This document shows positions 36,561-45,192 of a DNA stretch of 47,642 bases, piece after piece. The translations under genes were made by a program, and so were the position numbers. The notes under the pieces were generated by a model. The model saw only the letters and a program-made list of their open reading frames with translations, was not told the origin of the DNA and ran no database searches. The stretch is from Paracoccaceae bacterium. GTDB lineage: Bacteria > Pseudomonadota > Alphaproteobacteria > Rhodobacterales > Rhodobacteraceae. The stretch spans positions 1 to 47,642 of the forward strand of contig JAPYON010000005.1 of the NCBI GenBank assembly GCA_029938175.1. Direction: 5' to 3'. The first letter of the stretch is position 1. The number at the start of each line of letters is the position of its first letter.

Positions 36561-37925
36561 TTAAGAGGGGGTTTCAGGGGGCGGCAACAGGTCGTCATCG
36601 CCGTCGTGATCTATATCGATTTGCTTGGTTGCACGCGCGCCAAGTGTCTTTAACGTCTGCGCCTGACCAACCAGATTTCCGCGACCCGTTGAAAGGCGGG
36701 CAATAGCCGTGTCATGCGTTTTCTGAACAGTGGCCAGTTGCACGCCGATCTTCTCCATGTCGGCGACAAAATCTCTGAACTTGTCATAAAGCCGCCCTGC
36801 CCGTTTGGCAATTTCCATAGCGTTCCGATTGCGATTCTCGACCGACCATAGGTTTTCAACTGTTTTCAATGCCAGCATCAGATTGGCCGGCGAGGCGATC
36901 AGAACATCCTTTTCCGTTGCGTAAAGCGTCAGGTTCCTATCGGCACGGACGGCCTCGGAAAAGGCACTTTCAACGGGCATGAACATGATCACGTAATCGA
37001 CCGAAGCGTCGTCGAGCTGGTGGTAATTCTTCTTGGACAAGGTGTCGATGTGGGTCCGCACCGAATCCACATGGGCCTTAAGGTCGACAGCACGTGCTGT
37101 CTCGTTATCCGCTTGCACCGAACGCTCATACGCCACCAACGAGACCTTGCTATCCACCACCAATCGCCGCCCACCTGGCAGGTTAACCACAACATCGGGG
37201 CGCAAAGATTTACCATCTTCGTCGCGATGATGCGCTTGTGTTATGTATTCCTCGCCTTCTCGCAGTCCGCTTCGATCAAGGATAGAGGCCAGTATCATCT
37301 CGCCCCAAGCACCCTGTTTCTGACTATCGCCCTTCAAAGCTTGCGTCAGATTATGCGCCTCTTCGCTGACTTGTTGGCTTTGCGCAGTCAGATTAAGGAT
37401 ATCAGCCTTCAACGCGGCACGGTCTTTATCGGCAGATTTATGCACCTCGCGCAGCTCTTTTTCGAAATGTCCGATGTGCTGCTTCAATGGCTCAAGAACA
37501 TTCTTCAACTGCTCGGCATTCTCTTTCTTGAAGTCGGCCGATTTCGACTTCATCACCTCGTTGGCAAGGTTCGCGAATTGCTCTTTCAAAGTGCCTTCGG
37601 TGACGCGCTGATGCTCCAGCGTCGCGGTCAGTCTGGCTATATCGGCCTTTTGGGTGCTCAGCGCTGCGCGTGCGGCGTTCAGTTCTGATTGATCCGCCTG
37701 CCATTGGTCTTGTCGTGCGGTGAAACGCGCGATCTCTTCACGCATGTCGGACTGTATTTGCCGCTGCTCAGTGGCTTGGCCTTCCAACGTCTCGACCTCG
37801 GTTCGAGCATTCGCAAGACCACCAGATCGCCACCAGATCAGCAGTACCGCGATCACCAAAATAGCTGCGATCAAGGCCATCAACGCGGGGTCATTCTGAA
37901 TTTGTGTTACATAATCAGCGGGCAT
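36561..37925 (-). CDS. rmuC: DNA recombination protein RmuC
   Basis: A 454-residue protein with an N-terminal membrane segment (about 13-30, LMALIAAILVIAVLLIWW), a long coiled coil (about 40-190) and the RmuC nuclease-like domain (about 200-410). The domain has GAWGEMILASILDRSGLREG, LPGGRRLVVDSKVSL and YVIMFMPVESAF. RmuC limits recombination at repeats; its enzymology is poorly known. The start is the ATG at the 37925 end. The end is close to the peptidoglycan-binding remnant. Confidence 0.94.
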   Translation of the reverse strand: MPADYVTQIQNDPALMALIAAILVIAVLLIWWRSGGLANARTEVETLEGQATEQRQIQSDMREEIARFTARQDQWQADQSELNAARAALSTQKADIARLTATLEHQRVTEGTLKEQFANLANEVMKSKSADFKKENAEQLKNVLEPLKQHIGHFEKELREVHKSADKDRAALKADILNLTAQSQQVSEEAHNLTQALKGDSQKQGAWGEMILASILDRSGLREGEEYITQAHHRDEDGKSLRPDVVVNLPGGRRLVVDSKVSLVAYERSVQADNETARAVDLKAHVDSVRTHIDTLSKKNYHQLDDASVDYVIMFMPVESAFSEAVRADRNLTLYATEKDVLIASPANLMLALKTVENLWSVENRNRNAMEIAKRAGRLYDKFRDFVADMEKIGVQLATVQKTHDTAIARLSTGRGNLVGQAQTLKTLGARATKQIDIDHDGDDDLLPPPETPS

Positions 37926-37947
37926 TCGGTGGTTCCGTTGTTAGGTT

Positions 37948-38249
37948 TCACCAAACCTTAACGCATCGAACAAATGCTGAACAGAGGTTTTCACGTGCCG
38001 GAACCGGTTCCCACCCAGATGTGTGCACCGTACCACCCTCGCCGTCATCGTTTTTGATTTCGGTTCCGTCCGACAGCCGCGCCGCCCACGTGTTATGCGT
38101 ATCTTTGGCAAACTTCTTGGCCTTTTTCAGGCGTTTAAGAAAATTCTTGATATCGGCGTGCTGGAAACCCGCCCTGCCGTGACCGCGTATTTCGAACCGA
38201 GATCACTTACTACCCCGATGTGCTAAATGAACGCGTCTTTTATCTGCAT
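37948..38249 (-). pseudogene. Relic of a YigZ/IMPACT family protein start
   Basis: An ATG at 38249 with AGGAAA ahead begins QIKDAFI, a TAG at codon 9, then HIGVVSDLGSKYAVTAGRV and SST. A shift of one base near 38165 leads to DIKNFLKRLKKAKKFAKDTH, NTWAARLSDGTEIKNDDGEG, which is the core of the IMPACT/YigZ N-terminal domain. The rest of the protein is missing; the frame runs into the rmuC upstream region and stops at 37948. Two small lesions and a large 3' deletion are present. Confidence 0.65.
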
Positions 38250-38258
38250 CGCTATTTC

Positions 38259-39548
38259 CTAGAATTTATCACCTAGTTTCGCGGGTTTCGGACCACCCGT
38301 CGCCCAGTCCAGAAGCTCGACGGTATGAACCATCGGGATTTCTGTTCCAGAGCTGATCTGCATCATACAGCCGATATTTCCGGCGGCAATGATCTGCGGG
38401 GCAGTGGCTTCCAATGTCGCGACCTTGCGGGTTTTTAATTCTCGAGATATTTCAGGCTGCATCAGGTTATACGTGCCAGCCGATCCGCAACACAGATGCG
38501 GGTCTTCGGGCTCTAGTACCGTAAACCCAGCCTGTGCCAGCAACCGTTTGGGTTCAAGTTTGATCTGCTGTCCGTGTTGCAATGAGCAGGCCGAGTGGTA
38601 GGCAACCCGCAGCGAGCGTTTCTCAACGTTTTCGAGCGTAAGCTCGGACATAACTTCGGTGATGTCGCGGGCCAAACCTGACACGGTAGCAGCATCGTTG
38701 GCCAACGGGTCGTTACGGAACATATGGCCGTAATCTTTAACCGTCGTCCCACAACCAGAAGTGTTGATTGCGATCGCATCCAACCCCTCACCGTCTACCT
38801 CTGCCATCCACGCATTTATGTTTTTGGCGGCGGATTTATGACTTTCGTCGGTCTTGCCCATATGATGCGTTAAGGCCCCACAACAACCCATGCCGCTGGC
38901 AATAACCACATCGCAGCCGTGACGAGTCAGCAAGCGAATGGTTGCCTCGTTAATGTCCGTATCGAGGGCTCGTTGTGCGCACCCTGTCATCAAGGCCACA
39001 CGCTTTCGACGGACACCTTGCGCGGGAAAAATCTGCGGTTTATCCATCAGGCTGGGCGGCGGCATCTTTACTGGTGCAAACTCGACCATCGCACGCAACA
39101 TTTTTGGTAGCGCGAATTTTAACGGCTTTGCCATCCAGGCGCCGTAAATCGCCAACCGGAATCGACCCGGATAAGGCAGAATTTTCGACAGCACGAACCG
39201 CATACCTTGATCAAACAGCGGACGTTTGTAATTGTCGTTGATATATTCGCGCGCGTGGTCCACCAAATGCATGTAATGCACGCCTGACGGACAGGTCGAC
39301 ATGCAGGCAAGGCAGGACAGGCAACGATCCACATGCAGGACAGTTTTATCATCCGGCACGCGGTTGTTTTCCAGCATATCCTTGATCAAATAAATCCGGC
39401 CGCGCGGGCTGTCTAGCTCGTCACCTAAAATCTGGTACGTCGGACAAGTAGCTATGCAAAATCCGCAATGCACACATCTCCGCAAAATCTCGTTTGCGCG
39501 CTGAATGCCCGGGGCTTTCATCTGCTCATCGGTGAAATTCGTCTGCAT
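38259..39548 (-). CDS. glcF: Glycolate oxidase iron-sulfur subunit
   Basis: A 429-residue protein that carries electrons from GlcD/GlcE. Two 4Fe-4S motifs near the N-terminus are CVHCGFCIATCP and CLSCLACMSTCP. Two cysteine-rich CCG-type domains follow, with GMGCCGAL and HLCCGSAG. Start at the ATG at 39548, one base after the glcE stop; the in-frame ATG at 39569 lies inside glcE. Last gene of glcDEF. Confidence 0.95.
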   Translation of the reverse strand: MQTNFTDEQMKAPGIQRANEILRRCVHCGFCIATCPTYQILGDELDSPRGRIYLIKDMLENNRVPDDKTVLHVDRCLSCLACMSTCPSGVHYMHLVDHAREYINDNYKRPLFDQGMRFVLSKILPYPGRFRLAIYGAWMAKPLKFALPKMLRAMVEFAPVKMPPPSLMDKPQIFPAQGVRRKRVALMTGCAQRALDTDINEATIRLLTRHGCDVVIASGMGCCGALTHHMGKTDESHKSAAKNINAWMAEVDGEGLDAIAINTSGCGTTVKDYGHMFRNDPLANDAATVSGLARDITEVMSELTLENVEKRSLRVAYHSACSLQHGQQIKLEPKRLLAQAGFTVLEPEDPHLCCGSAGTYNLMQPEISRELKTRKVATLEATAPQIIAAGNIGCMMQISSGTEIPMVHTVELLDWATGGPKPAKLGDKF

Positions 39549-39549
39549 A

Positions 39550-40626
39550 TCAGCCCATTCGCCCCGCATTCAGGATGTTCCGCGGATCGAACTTTGCCCG
39601 CAAACCTGTGTTCAGAAATTCAATTTCCTTGGCTTCGGGTTGGAATACCGGATGCCCTTCGCCGCGGATCAACGTAGCGTTTCCGCTGATCGATCCCATC
39701 GCGGAACGCATGTCATCCCCTTTCGGCGACAACGCCCAAATCAGGCCGCCGCCCCAGTCATATACTACCTCTGTCGCACCTGCGGCGCGCAACGCAGCGC
39801 CTAACTTTGGCCCATCCGACGGCTTGACGGAAAATCGCCAGATATCGCCTTCACGTCCCGCGATATCGCCGATATTTTGCACTGCCCCCCAGTCGAAATC
39901 GACCACAACGCCACCGATTTTATCGACCAGTTTTGCAGCACGGTACTTGACCAATCCATCGAGGCCTTCGACTCGAATGACCGTTCGTCCATTGATATGT
40001 GCGACACCGTTCACATCGAACGGAGAACCAAGCGCCGCGGACATGGCGGTTACTGCGTCGGTGTCCGATAGCCCCTCGACCATCACCGTCGAGCTTGCCT
40101 CAGGGGCAGGTGAAACTTTGAAGCTGACCTCTGTCAATATGCCAAGCGTGCCATGGCTGCCTGCCATCAGCTTAACCAAATCGTAACCGGTGACGTTCTT
40201 CATCACCCGCCCGCCGTTTTTCACAATTTGGCCTTGTCCATCAACGAAACGCACCCCGATCAGGCTGTCACGACATGCACCCGCCTGAATGCGGCGCGGG
40301 CCAGACGAATTCGTCGCCACCACGCCCCCGATCGTTGACTGACCAGACGCGCCATAAATCGCGCGCATGTCACTTGGTTCAAACGGCAGTCGCTGCCCTT
40401 CGGCCGCCAAAGCAGCCTCGATCTCCATCAACGGAGTCCCCGCGCGCGCCACCATCGTCAATGCGCCAGGTTCATAAAGCGTGATGCCGCTAAGGCCCGA
40501 GGTGTTCAACACCTCGCCTTTCACAGGATTCCCGATCTGGCGTGTGTCTCCACCAACGATCCGTACCGGACCAGTAGTTGAGGCAATCGCTTCAGCCAAA
40601 TCAACTTCACTAGTTGGTTTCATCAT
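39550..40626 (-). CDS. glcE: Glycolate oxidase FAD-binding subunit
   Basis: A 358-residue shortened FAD-linked oxidase. GGDTRQIGNPV and the YGASGQSTIGGVVATNSSGPRR stretch (shorter blocks of the PCMH FAD domain) are present, as is DLVKLMAGSHGTLGILTEVS. It lacks most of the substrate domain found in GlcD, as usual for GlcE. Its ATG overlaps the glcD stop (ATGA), a sign of coupled translation. Middle gene of the glc operon. Confidence 0.94.
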   Translation of the reverse strand: MMKPTSEVDLAEAIASTTGPVRIVGGDTRQIGNPVKGEVLNTSGLSGITLYEPGALTMVARAGTPLMEIEAALAAEGQRLPFEPSDMRAIYGASGQSTIGGVVATNSSGPRRIQAGACRDSLIGVRFVDGQGQIVKNGGRVMKNVTGYDLVKLMAGSHGTLGILTEVSFKVSPAPEASSTVMVEGLSDTDAVTAMSAALGSPFDVNGVAHINGRTVIRVEGLDGLVKYRAAKLVDKIGGVVVDFDWGAVQNIGDIAGREGDIWRFSVKPSDGPKLGAALRAAGATEVVYDWGGGLIWALSPKGDDMRSAMGSISGNATLIRGEGHPVFQPEAKEIEFLNTGLRAKFDPRNILNAGRMG

Positions 40627-42053
40627 GTTCTTCGGCTTTCAGTCGCAGCTAGCGGGAAAACCTTGGCGGGATTCAGCAGCCATTTCGCATCAAATACATC
40701 TTTGACTCTAAGCTGACATTCAATGTCGACGTCTGTATATTGCGTGGTCATAAGATCGCGCTTTTCAATACCCACACCATGTTCGCCAGTCAGACAACCG
40801 CCAACCTCGACGCACAGCTTTAGAATCTCGGCCCCCATCTTTTCGCAGGTCTCCAGATCGCCCTGTTTGTTGGCATCATAAAGGATCAGCGGATGCATAT
40901 TGCCGTCTCCTGCATGAAAAACATTCCCTACGTCCAGCCCGTATTCTTCTGACAATTCTGTAATGCGGCCAAGAACGAGTGGCAGTTGGCTGACCGGAAT
41001 GGTCCCATCCAGACACATGTAATCGCTGATTTGCCCCATCGCGCCAAAAGCTACTTTGCGGCCAGCCCAGATGGCGGCAGATTCTCCTGCGCTTTGGCTT
41101 TCGCGCAGCTCGACCGGATTATGACGCTTAGCGATTTCGGTGATCAAAGCCAACTGCTCGTCTATTTCTGCTTCCGAACCCTCGACTTCGACAATCAACA
41201 ACGCTTCGACATCCGGATACCCGGCGCCTACGAAATTTTCGGCGGCACGGATTACGGGACGGTCCATGAATTCAATCGCCACAGGCAATACGCCCGCTTG
41301 GATGATGTCTGAAACGCATGCCCCGGCTACTTCGTTACTATCGTACCCTATCAGAACAGGTCGTGCACCTTCGGGTTTGTGTAGAATACGCAAAGTTGCT
41401 TCGGTCACGACGCCCAACTGCCCCTCGGACCCGCAGATCAGCCCCAGCAAATCATAGCTAGCAGCGTCAAGATGCGCGCCGCCTATGTCCATGACTTCGC
41501 CTTCCATGGTAACCATTTTCACGCCCAGCAGATTGTTCGTCGTAACACCGTATTTCAAACAATGCGCCCCGCCAGAATTCATCGCAATATTCCCCGCGAT
41601 CGCACAAGCCAACTGACTGGAAGGATCAGGTGCATAGAAGAAATCCAACGCCTCGACAGCGCCTGTCACAGACAAGTTCGTGCGCCCGCTTTGCACACGG
41701 ATGTAGCGGTCATCATAGTTTATTTCCAAAGCTTTGTTAAGTTTCGAGACTCCCAAAACCACCGAATCCGCAGTCGGTAATGCACCCCCCGCAAGCGAAG
41801 TGCCGGAACCGCGAGGAACCACTGGCACCCCTTCGGCATGGCAAATTTTCAAAACGGCGGCGACTTCTTCGGTACTTGAAGGCAAAACCACTATCATCGG
41901 CGGGCAGCGATAGGAGGCCAAAGCATCGCATTCATAGGCTTTTACCTCGTGTTCGTCGTAAATCACAGCGTCATCAGGCAGCACGACCTGAAGCAGCGCC
42001 ACAATTTGCGGCTTACGGGCGATAATCTCGGAGTTTGGCTTTGGTAGGTCCAT
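40623..42053 (-). CDS. glcD: Glycolate oxidase catalytic subunit
   Basis: Oxidises glycolate to glyoxylate. The 476-residue PCMH-type flavoprotein has VVPRGSGTSLAGGALP (FAD loop), SSQLACAIAGNIAMNSGGAH, GSEGQLGVVTEATLRIL, and the GNVFHAGDGNMHPLILYD and GEHGVGIEKRDLM motifs of the substrate half. First gene of glcDEF. AGGG lies 6 bp before the ATG at 42053. Immediately upstream is a four-unit 10-bp tandem repeat. No GlcC-type regulator gene is in the window. Confidence 0.95.
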   Translation of the reverse strand: MDLPKPNSEIIARKPQIVALLQVVLPDDAVIYDEHEVKAYECDALASYRCPPMIVVLPSSTEEVAAVLKICHAEGVPVVPRGSGTSLAGGALPTADSVVLGVSKLNKALEINYDDRYIRVQSGRTNLSVTGAVEALDFFYAPDPSSQLACAIAGNIAMNSGGAHCLKYGVTTNNLLGVKMVTMEGEVMDIGGAHLDAASYDLLGLICGSEGQLGVVTEATLRILHKPEGARPVLIGYDSNEVAGACVSDIIQAGVLPVAIEFMDRPVIRAAENFVGAGYPDVEALLIVEVEGSEAEIDEQLALITEIAKRHNPVELRESQSAGESAAIWAGRKVAFGAMGQISDYMCLDGTIPVSQLPLVLGRITELSEEYGLDVGNVFHAGDGNMHPLILYDANKQGDLETCEKMGAEILKLCVEVGGCLTGEHGVGIEKRDLMTTQYTDVDIECQLRVKDVFDAKWLLNPAKVFPLAATESRRT

Positions 42054-42068
42054 GGGAAGCCCTAAATG

Positions 42069-42108
42069 GGTAAGACTAGGTAAGACTAGGTAAGACTAGG
42101 TAAAACTA
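42069..42108. repeat. 10-bp tandem repeat upstream of glcD
   Basis: GGTAAGACTA is repeated four times head to tail; the last copy has one G to A change. It begins 16 bp before the glcD start codon, so it lies in the promoter or leader of the glc operon. Confidence 0.95.
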
Positions 42109-42159
42109 TATTACCAATTTCATTGATTGAATAGCCCGGCCATAAGGTTAAACAAAGGA

Positions 42160-42519
42160 ATGCGGCACAATCTTCTGAATCTATTCGCATTTTTCGAAAA
42201 TCTGGATTTCATCGCCCTAGGTATCATCCTCGCCGCATGGGGAGTCATGGGATCGTTCATCGAAAGGGATCGCCCCCACGCGCCATCAACCCACGCACTG
42301 ATCGCCGAATACCGCTTCCGCTGGATGGTGGTATTGATCCCGCGCGAAGTGCGAATGGTGGATGCCAACATTTTGGTATCCCTGCGTCAGGGCACCAACT
42401 TTTTCACCTCGCCCTCGCCTAGCGATCAACGCCTGATCCACCACTGCTGTCTGACCAATGATCCGCCGCGAAATTATCCCGCGCGCCTCGACAATTTCTC
42501 GCCAACATATTTTGAATAG
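42160..42519 (+). pseudogene. DUF599 membrane protein with internal deletion
   Basis: The first 75 or so codons read as DUF599: FAFFENLDFIALGIILAAWG, STHALIAEYRFRWM, then MVDANILVSLRQGTNFF. The family has about 230 residues, but this frame ends after 119. Just past NFF, other frames contain HLALA, STTAV and MIRREIIPRASTIS, which resemble the C-terminal helix and RRE end of the family. A deletion between similar FF/YF-coding sites, with later frame damage, would explain this. The start is at the ATG at 42160 next to AAAGGA. Confidence 0.55.
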
Positions 42520-42644
42520 CCTGAATATATGCGCTTGGCATAATGCTACCCTTTTCTTAAAATGCTTTTAGCCGACCGCCTTGATTGCATCGGCGCATAT
42601 GCACAGGTATCCTAATGCAGCATTAATCATTAGGGCAGAGGGCA

Positions 42645-43226
42645 ATGTCGGATTCCAGTCAGAAAATCGTTACCCCGACAGCCGAAGGCATTGCCGCTGC
42701 CGCTACCAAAGCGTCGAAAACCAAAGGTTTTCCACCCGTACACCTGTGGAGCCCTCCGTTTTGTGGGGATCTGGACATGCGGATCGCGCGAGACGGGACG
42801 TGGTTTTATCTTGGAGCGCCAATTGGCCGCAAACGTCTTGTTAAGCTTTTCTCGACTATCATACGCAAAGATGGCGAAGATTACTTCTTGATTACACCGG
42901 TCGAGAAGGTCGGAATTACTGTTGATGACGCGCCGTTCGTGGCCGTGGATTTCGACGTGGTCGACAATGTCGTGCAATTCACAACCAACGTTGGAGACAC
43001 CGTAGCCGCAGGGCCAGACCACCCCATCCGCGTCGTGTTGAACCCCGACGGTGGCGAGCCTTCGCCATATGTTCTGGTCCGCACAAATCTGGAAGCGTTA
43101 ATAGATCGTAAAAGTTTCTACCGGTTGGTCGAACAAGGAGAGGCATCAACAGTGGACGGAATCGAATGGTTCGGCGTCTGGTCGAAAGGCGTGTTTTTCC
43201 CGTTTATCAAGGTTTCGGACCTTTAG
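42645..43226 (+). CDS. DUF1285 domain-containing protein
   Basis: A 193-residue cytosolic protein. After a poorly conserved 28-residue lead, the DUF1285 body shows PPVHLWSPPFCGDLDMRIA, DGTWFYLGAPIGRKRLVKLF and DYFLITPVEKVGI. The function is unknown. GAGGGC precedes the ATG. It is convergent with rppH and their ends overlap by 4 bp. The MoxR and DUF58 genes that often follow DUF1285 are not here. Confidence 0.88.
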   Translation: MSDSSQKIVTPTAEGIAAAATKASKTKGFPPVHLWSPPFCGDLDMRIARDGTWFYLGAPIGRKRLVKLFSTIIRKDGEDYFLITPVEKVGITVDDAPFVAVDFDVVDNVVQFTTNVGDTVAAGPDHPIRVVLNPDGGEPSPYVLVRTNLEALIDRKSFYRLVEQGEASTVDGIEWFGVWSKGVFFPFIKVSDL

Positions 43227-43720
43227 GTGTCCAAAAAATCCCCAAACTCGTTAAGAACCTGCTCATAAACCGCCCGTTTGAACGGGACGATATTGTCTAA
43301 CAAATCGTTAACGTGCATCCATTTCCAAGCGGCGAACTCTGGCACTTCGGTCTGGATGCTGACATGTTCATCGCCCCCCGAAAACTGCATCAAGAACCAA
43401 CGCTGCTGTTGCCCCTTAAAACGTCCGCCCAAACTGTTCGCAACATCCAATGGGAAATTATACGAAATCAAACTGCGGGACCGTGCCAGGATTTTAACCA
43501 TTTCCGGCAGAATTCCGGTTTCTTCCTGCAATTCTCGATAAGCTGCAACTTCTTCTTCCTCGCCCGCATCGATGCCACCTTGCGGCATCTGCCATGCAGA
43601 GCTGGGATAATCCAGACGCTGCCCTGTGAATACTCGGCCCTCATTGTTCAACACCATCAACCCTACATTCGGACGATACGGCAGTATGGCAACCTCTTCG
43701 GCGGTTTTGTTGGCCGACAC
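43223..43720 (-). CDS. rppH: RNA pyrophosphohydrolase (Nudix)
   Basis: Removes pyrophosphate from 5' ends of mRNA and so starts decay. The 165-residue protein has the full Nudix box (GGIDAGEE through REL to EETGI, residues 48-70). The family stretch YRPNVGLMVLNNEGRVFTGQ lies before it, and the C-terminal FKRAVYEQVLNEF after it. The start is a GTG one base after the ctpA stop; no separate ribosome-binding site is clear, so it is probably coupled to ctpA translation. Confidence 0.92.
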   Translation of the reverse strand: MSANKTAEEVAILPYRPNVGLMVLNNEGRVFTGQRLDYPSSAWQMPQGGIDAGEEEEVAAYRELQEETGILPEMVKILARSRSLISYNFPLDVANSLGGRFKGQQQRWFLMQFSGGDEHVSIQTEVPEFAAWKWMHVNDLLDNIVPFKRAVYEQVLNEFGDFLDT

Positions 43721-43721
43721 G

Positions 43722-45053
43722 TTATTTTGCCAAAACGTTCAGACTGCGCAGCATGTCCAAACCATAGGAAATCTGGAAATCCTCATCACGGCGGGCGGCG
43801 ATATCTTCTTGCTCGGCGCGCTCGGCCTCAAGCTGTTCGATCTCCTCATCCGTTAAGGAGTCGTTATTCAATGAACCACGCAAATCAGCCTCGGAGCGAC
43901 GACTGGCCGGGCTGCTCCCGTCCTCTTCTTCATCTTTTTCAACGCGCGAACGTTGTTCAACCAAAATATCCGGCGTAATCCCCAGCGCCTGAATCGAGCG
44001 CCCAGATGGGGTATAATACCGTGCTGTCGTCAGACGAATCGCGCCATCTCCCTGAACCGGCATAATCGTCTGAACCGAGCCTTTACCGAAACTTTTCGTT
44101 CCAACAACGATCGCACGGCGATGATCCTGCAACGCGCCGGCCACAATTTCAGAAGCCGAAGCCGAGCCGCCGTTAATCAACAGTACAATCGGTTTACCTT
44201 GCGCCAAATCACCGGGAAGCGCGTTGAAACGATCGCTGTCCATCTCGTCACGGCCGCGGGTCGAAACGATCTCGCCCGCGTCAAGGAACGCATCAGATAC
44301 AGCGATTGCCTGACTAAGAAGTCCCCCCGGATTGTTTCGAAGGTCGAGAATAAAGCCGTCGATGTTGTCCACACCGCCGTTCGCCTCGATCTCTTCGGCC
44401 ATGCCTTCTAACAGGTTAGCATATGTTTTTTCGGTGAATGACGTAACGCGAATAACAATCGCACGCCCTTCAGTACGAATTTTCACCGCCGTCAACTTAA
44501 TGATGTCGCGCACGATTGTTACGTCAAACGGCTCGTCTGCACTTTCGCGGAAAATCGTCAGAACGATCTCTTCGCCGACTTCGCCGCGCATCAAATCGAC
44601 CGCCTCGCTAAGTGTTAGACCTAGAACGCTGTCACCGCCTATGTGGGTAATGAAATCGCCAGACTCGAGCCCGGCACGATAGGCTGGCGTGTCATCAATC
44701 GGAGAAACAACCTTAACAAAACCGTTCTCCTGCGTCACCTCGATGCCAAGGCCGCCGAACTCGCCACGGGTTTCGACTTGCATTTCGTCATAATCTTTTG
44801 GCGGCAGATAACTTGAGTGCGGATCAAGAGAGGTTAACATGCCCTTAATCGCTGCCTCGATCAGGGCCACATCGTCCACTTCTTCGACATATTCCGCGCG
44901 AATTCGTTCAAAAATATCGCCAAACAAGTCGAGCTGTTCATATGTGGTTTGCAAGTCATTATTGTTCTGCGCTGAAACCGGAGCAGAAACCTCCAGGAAG
45001 ACGCCAAGTCCGACAACGGCCCCGACTAGAGTTGGTAGAAAATATTTTTTCAT
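43722..45053 (-). CDS. ctpA: Carboxy-terminal processing protease CtpA (S41 family)
   Basis: A periplasmic serine protease of 443 residues. A signal peptide (about 1-28, ending VSAQ), a PDZ domain (about 95-180) and the S41 catalytic core with the S299/K324 dyad (GSASASEI, SFGKG) are present. The C-terminal tail is highly charged (KDEEEDG, ERAEQEDIAARRDED). In many Gram-negatives such proteases control peptidoglycan hydrolases; here the usual upstream hydrolase-activator gene envC is missing. AGGA stands 10 bp before the ATG. Confidence 0.94.
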   Translation of the reverse strand: MKKYFLPTLVGAVVGLGVFLEVSAPVSAQNNNDLQTTYEQLDLFGDIFERIRAEYVEEVDDVALIEAAIKGMLTSLDPHSSYLPPKDYDEMQVETRGEFGGLGIEVTQENGFVKVVSPIDDTPAYRAGLESGDFITHIGGDSVLGLTLSEAVDLMRGEVGEEIVLTIFRESADEPFDVTIVRDIIKLTAVKIRTEGRAIVIRVTSFTEKTYANLLEGMAEEIEANGGVDNIDGFILDLRNNPGGLLSQAIAVSDAFLDAGEIVSTRGRDEMDSDRFNALPGDLAQGKPIVLLINGGSASASEIVAGALQDHRRAIVVGTKSFGKGSVQTIMPVQGDGAIRLTTARYYTPSGRSIQALGITPDILVEQRSRVEKDEEEDGSSPASRRSEADLRGSLNNDSLTDEEIEQLEAERAEQEDIAARRDEDFQISYGLDMLRSLNVLAK

Positions 45054-45192
45054 GCCGATTTATCCTGTTTTTCGCCTTTGACGGGAATCCCGCGCCTGTT
45101 CGAAACCTATATAGAGCCTTTCCCGCGTTTCTGCACCAGCCCCAAAGTCGCAATCGTTTACTTTTTCTTCATCTGCTTCCGCAAGTAATTGC
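45054..45192 (-). other. gpmI-ctpA gap where envC is expected
   Basis: Only 139 bp separate gpmI and ctpA. One minus-strand frame reads DFGAGAETRERLYI and then GFEQARDSRQRRKTG to a TAA at 45060-45062. The LYI part faintly recalls the end of EnvC proteins. This is too short and diverged to call. Confidence 0.35.

Noticed and set aside
38000-38011. GGAACCGGTTCC palindrome
   Set aside because: It lies inside the coding text of the YigZ relic and is explained by codons; no regulatory context.
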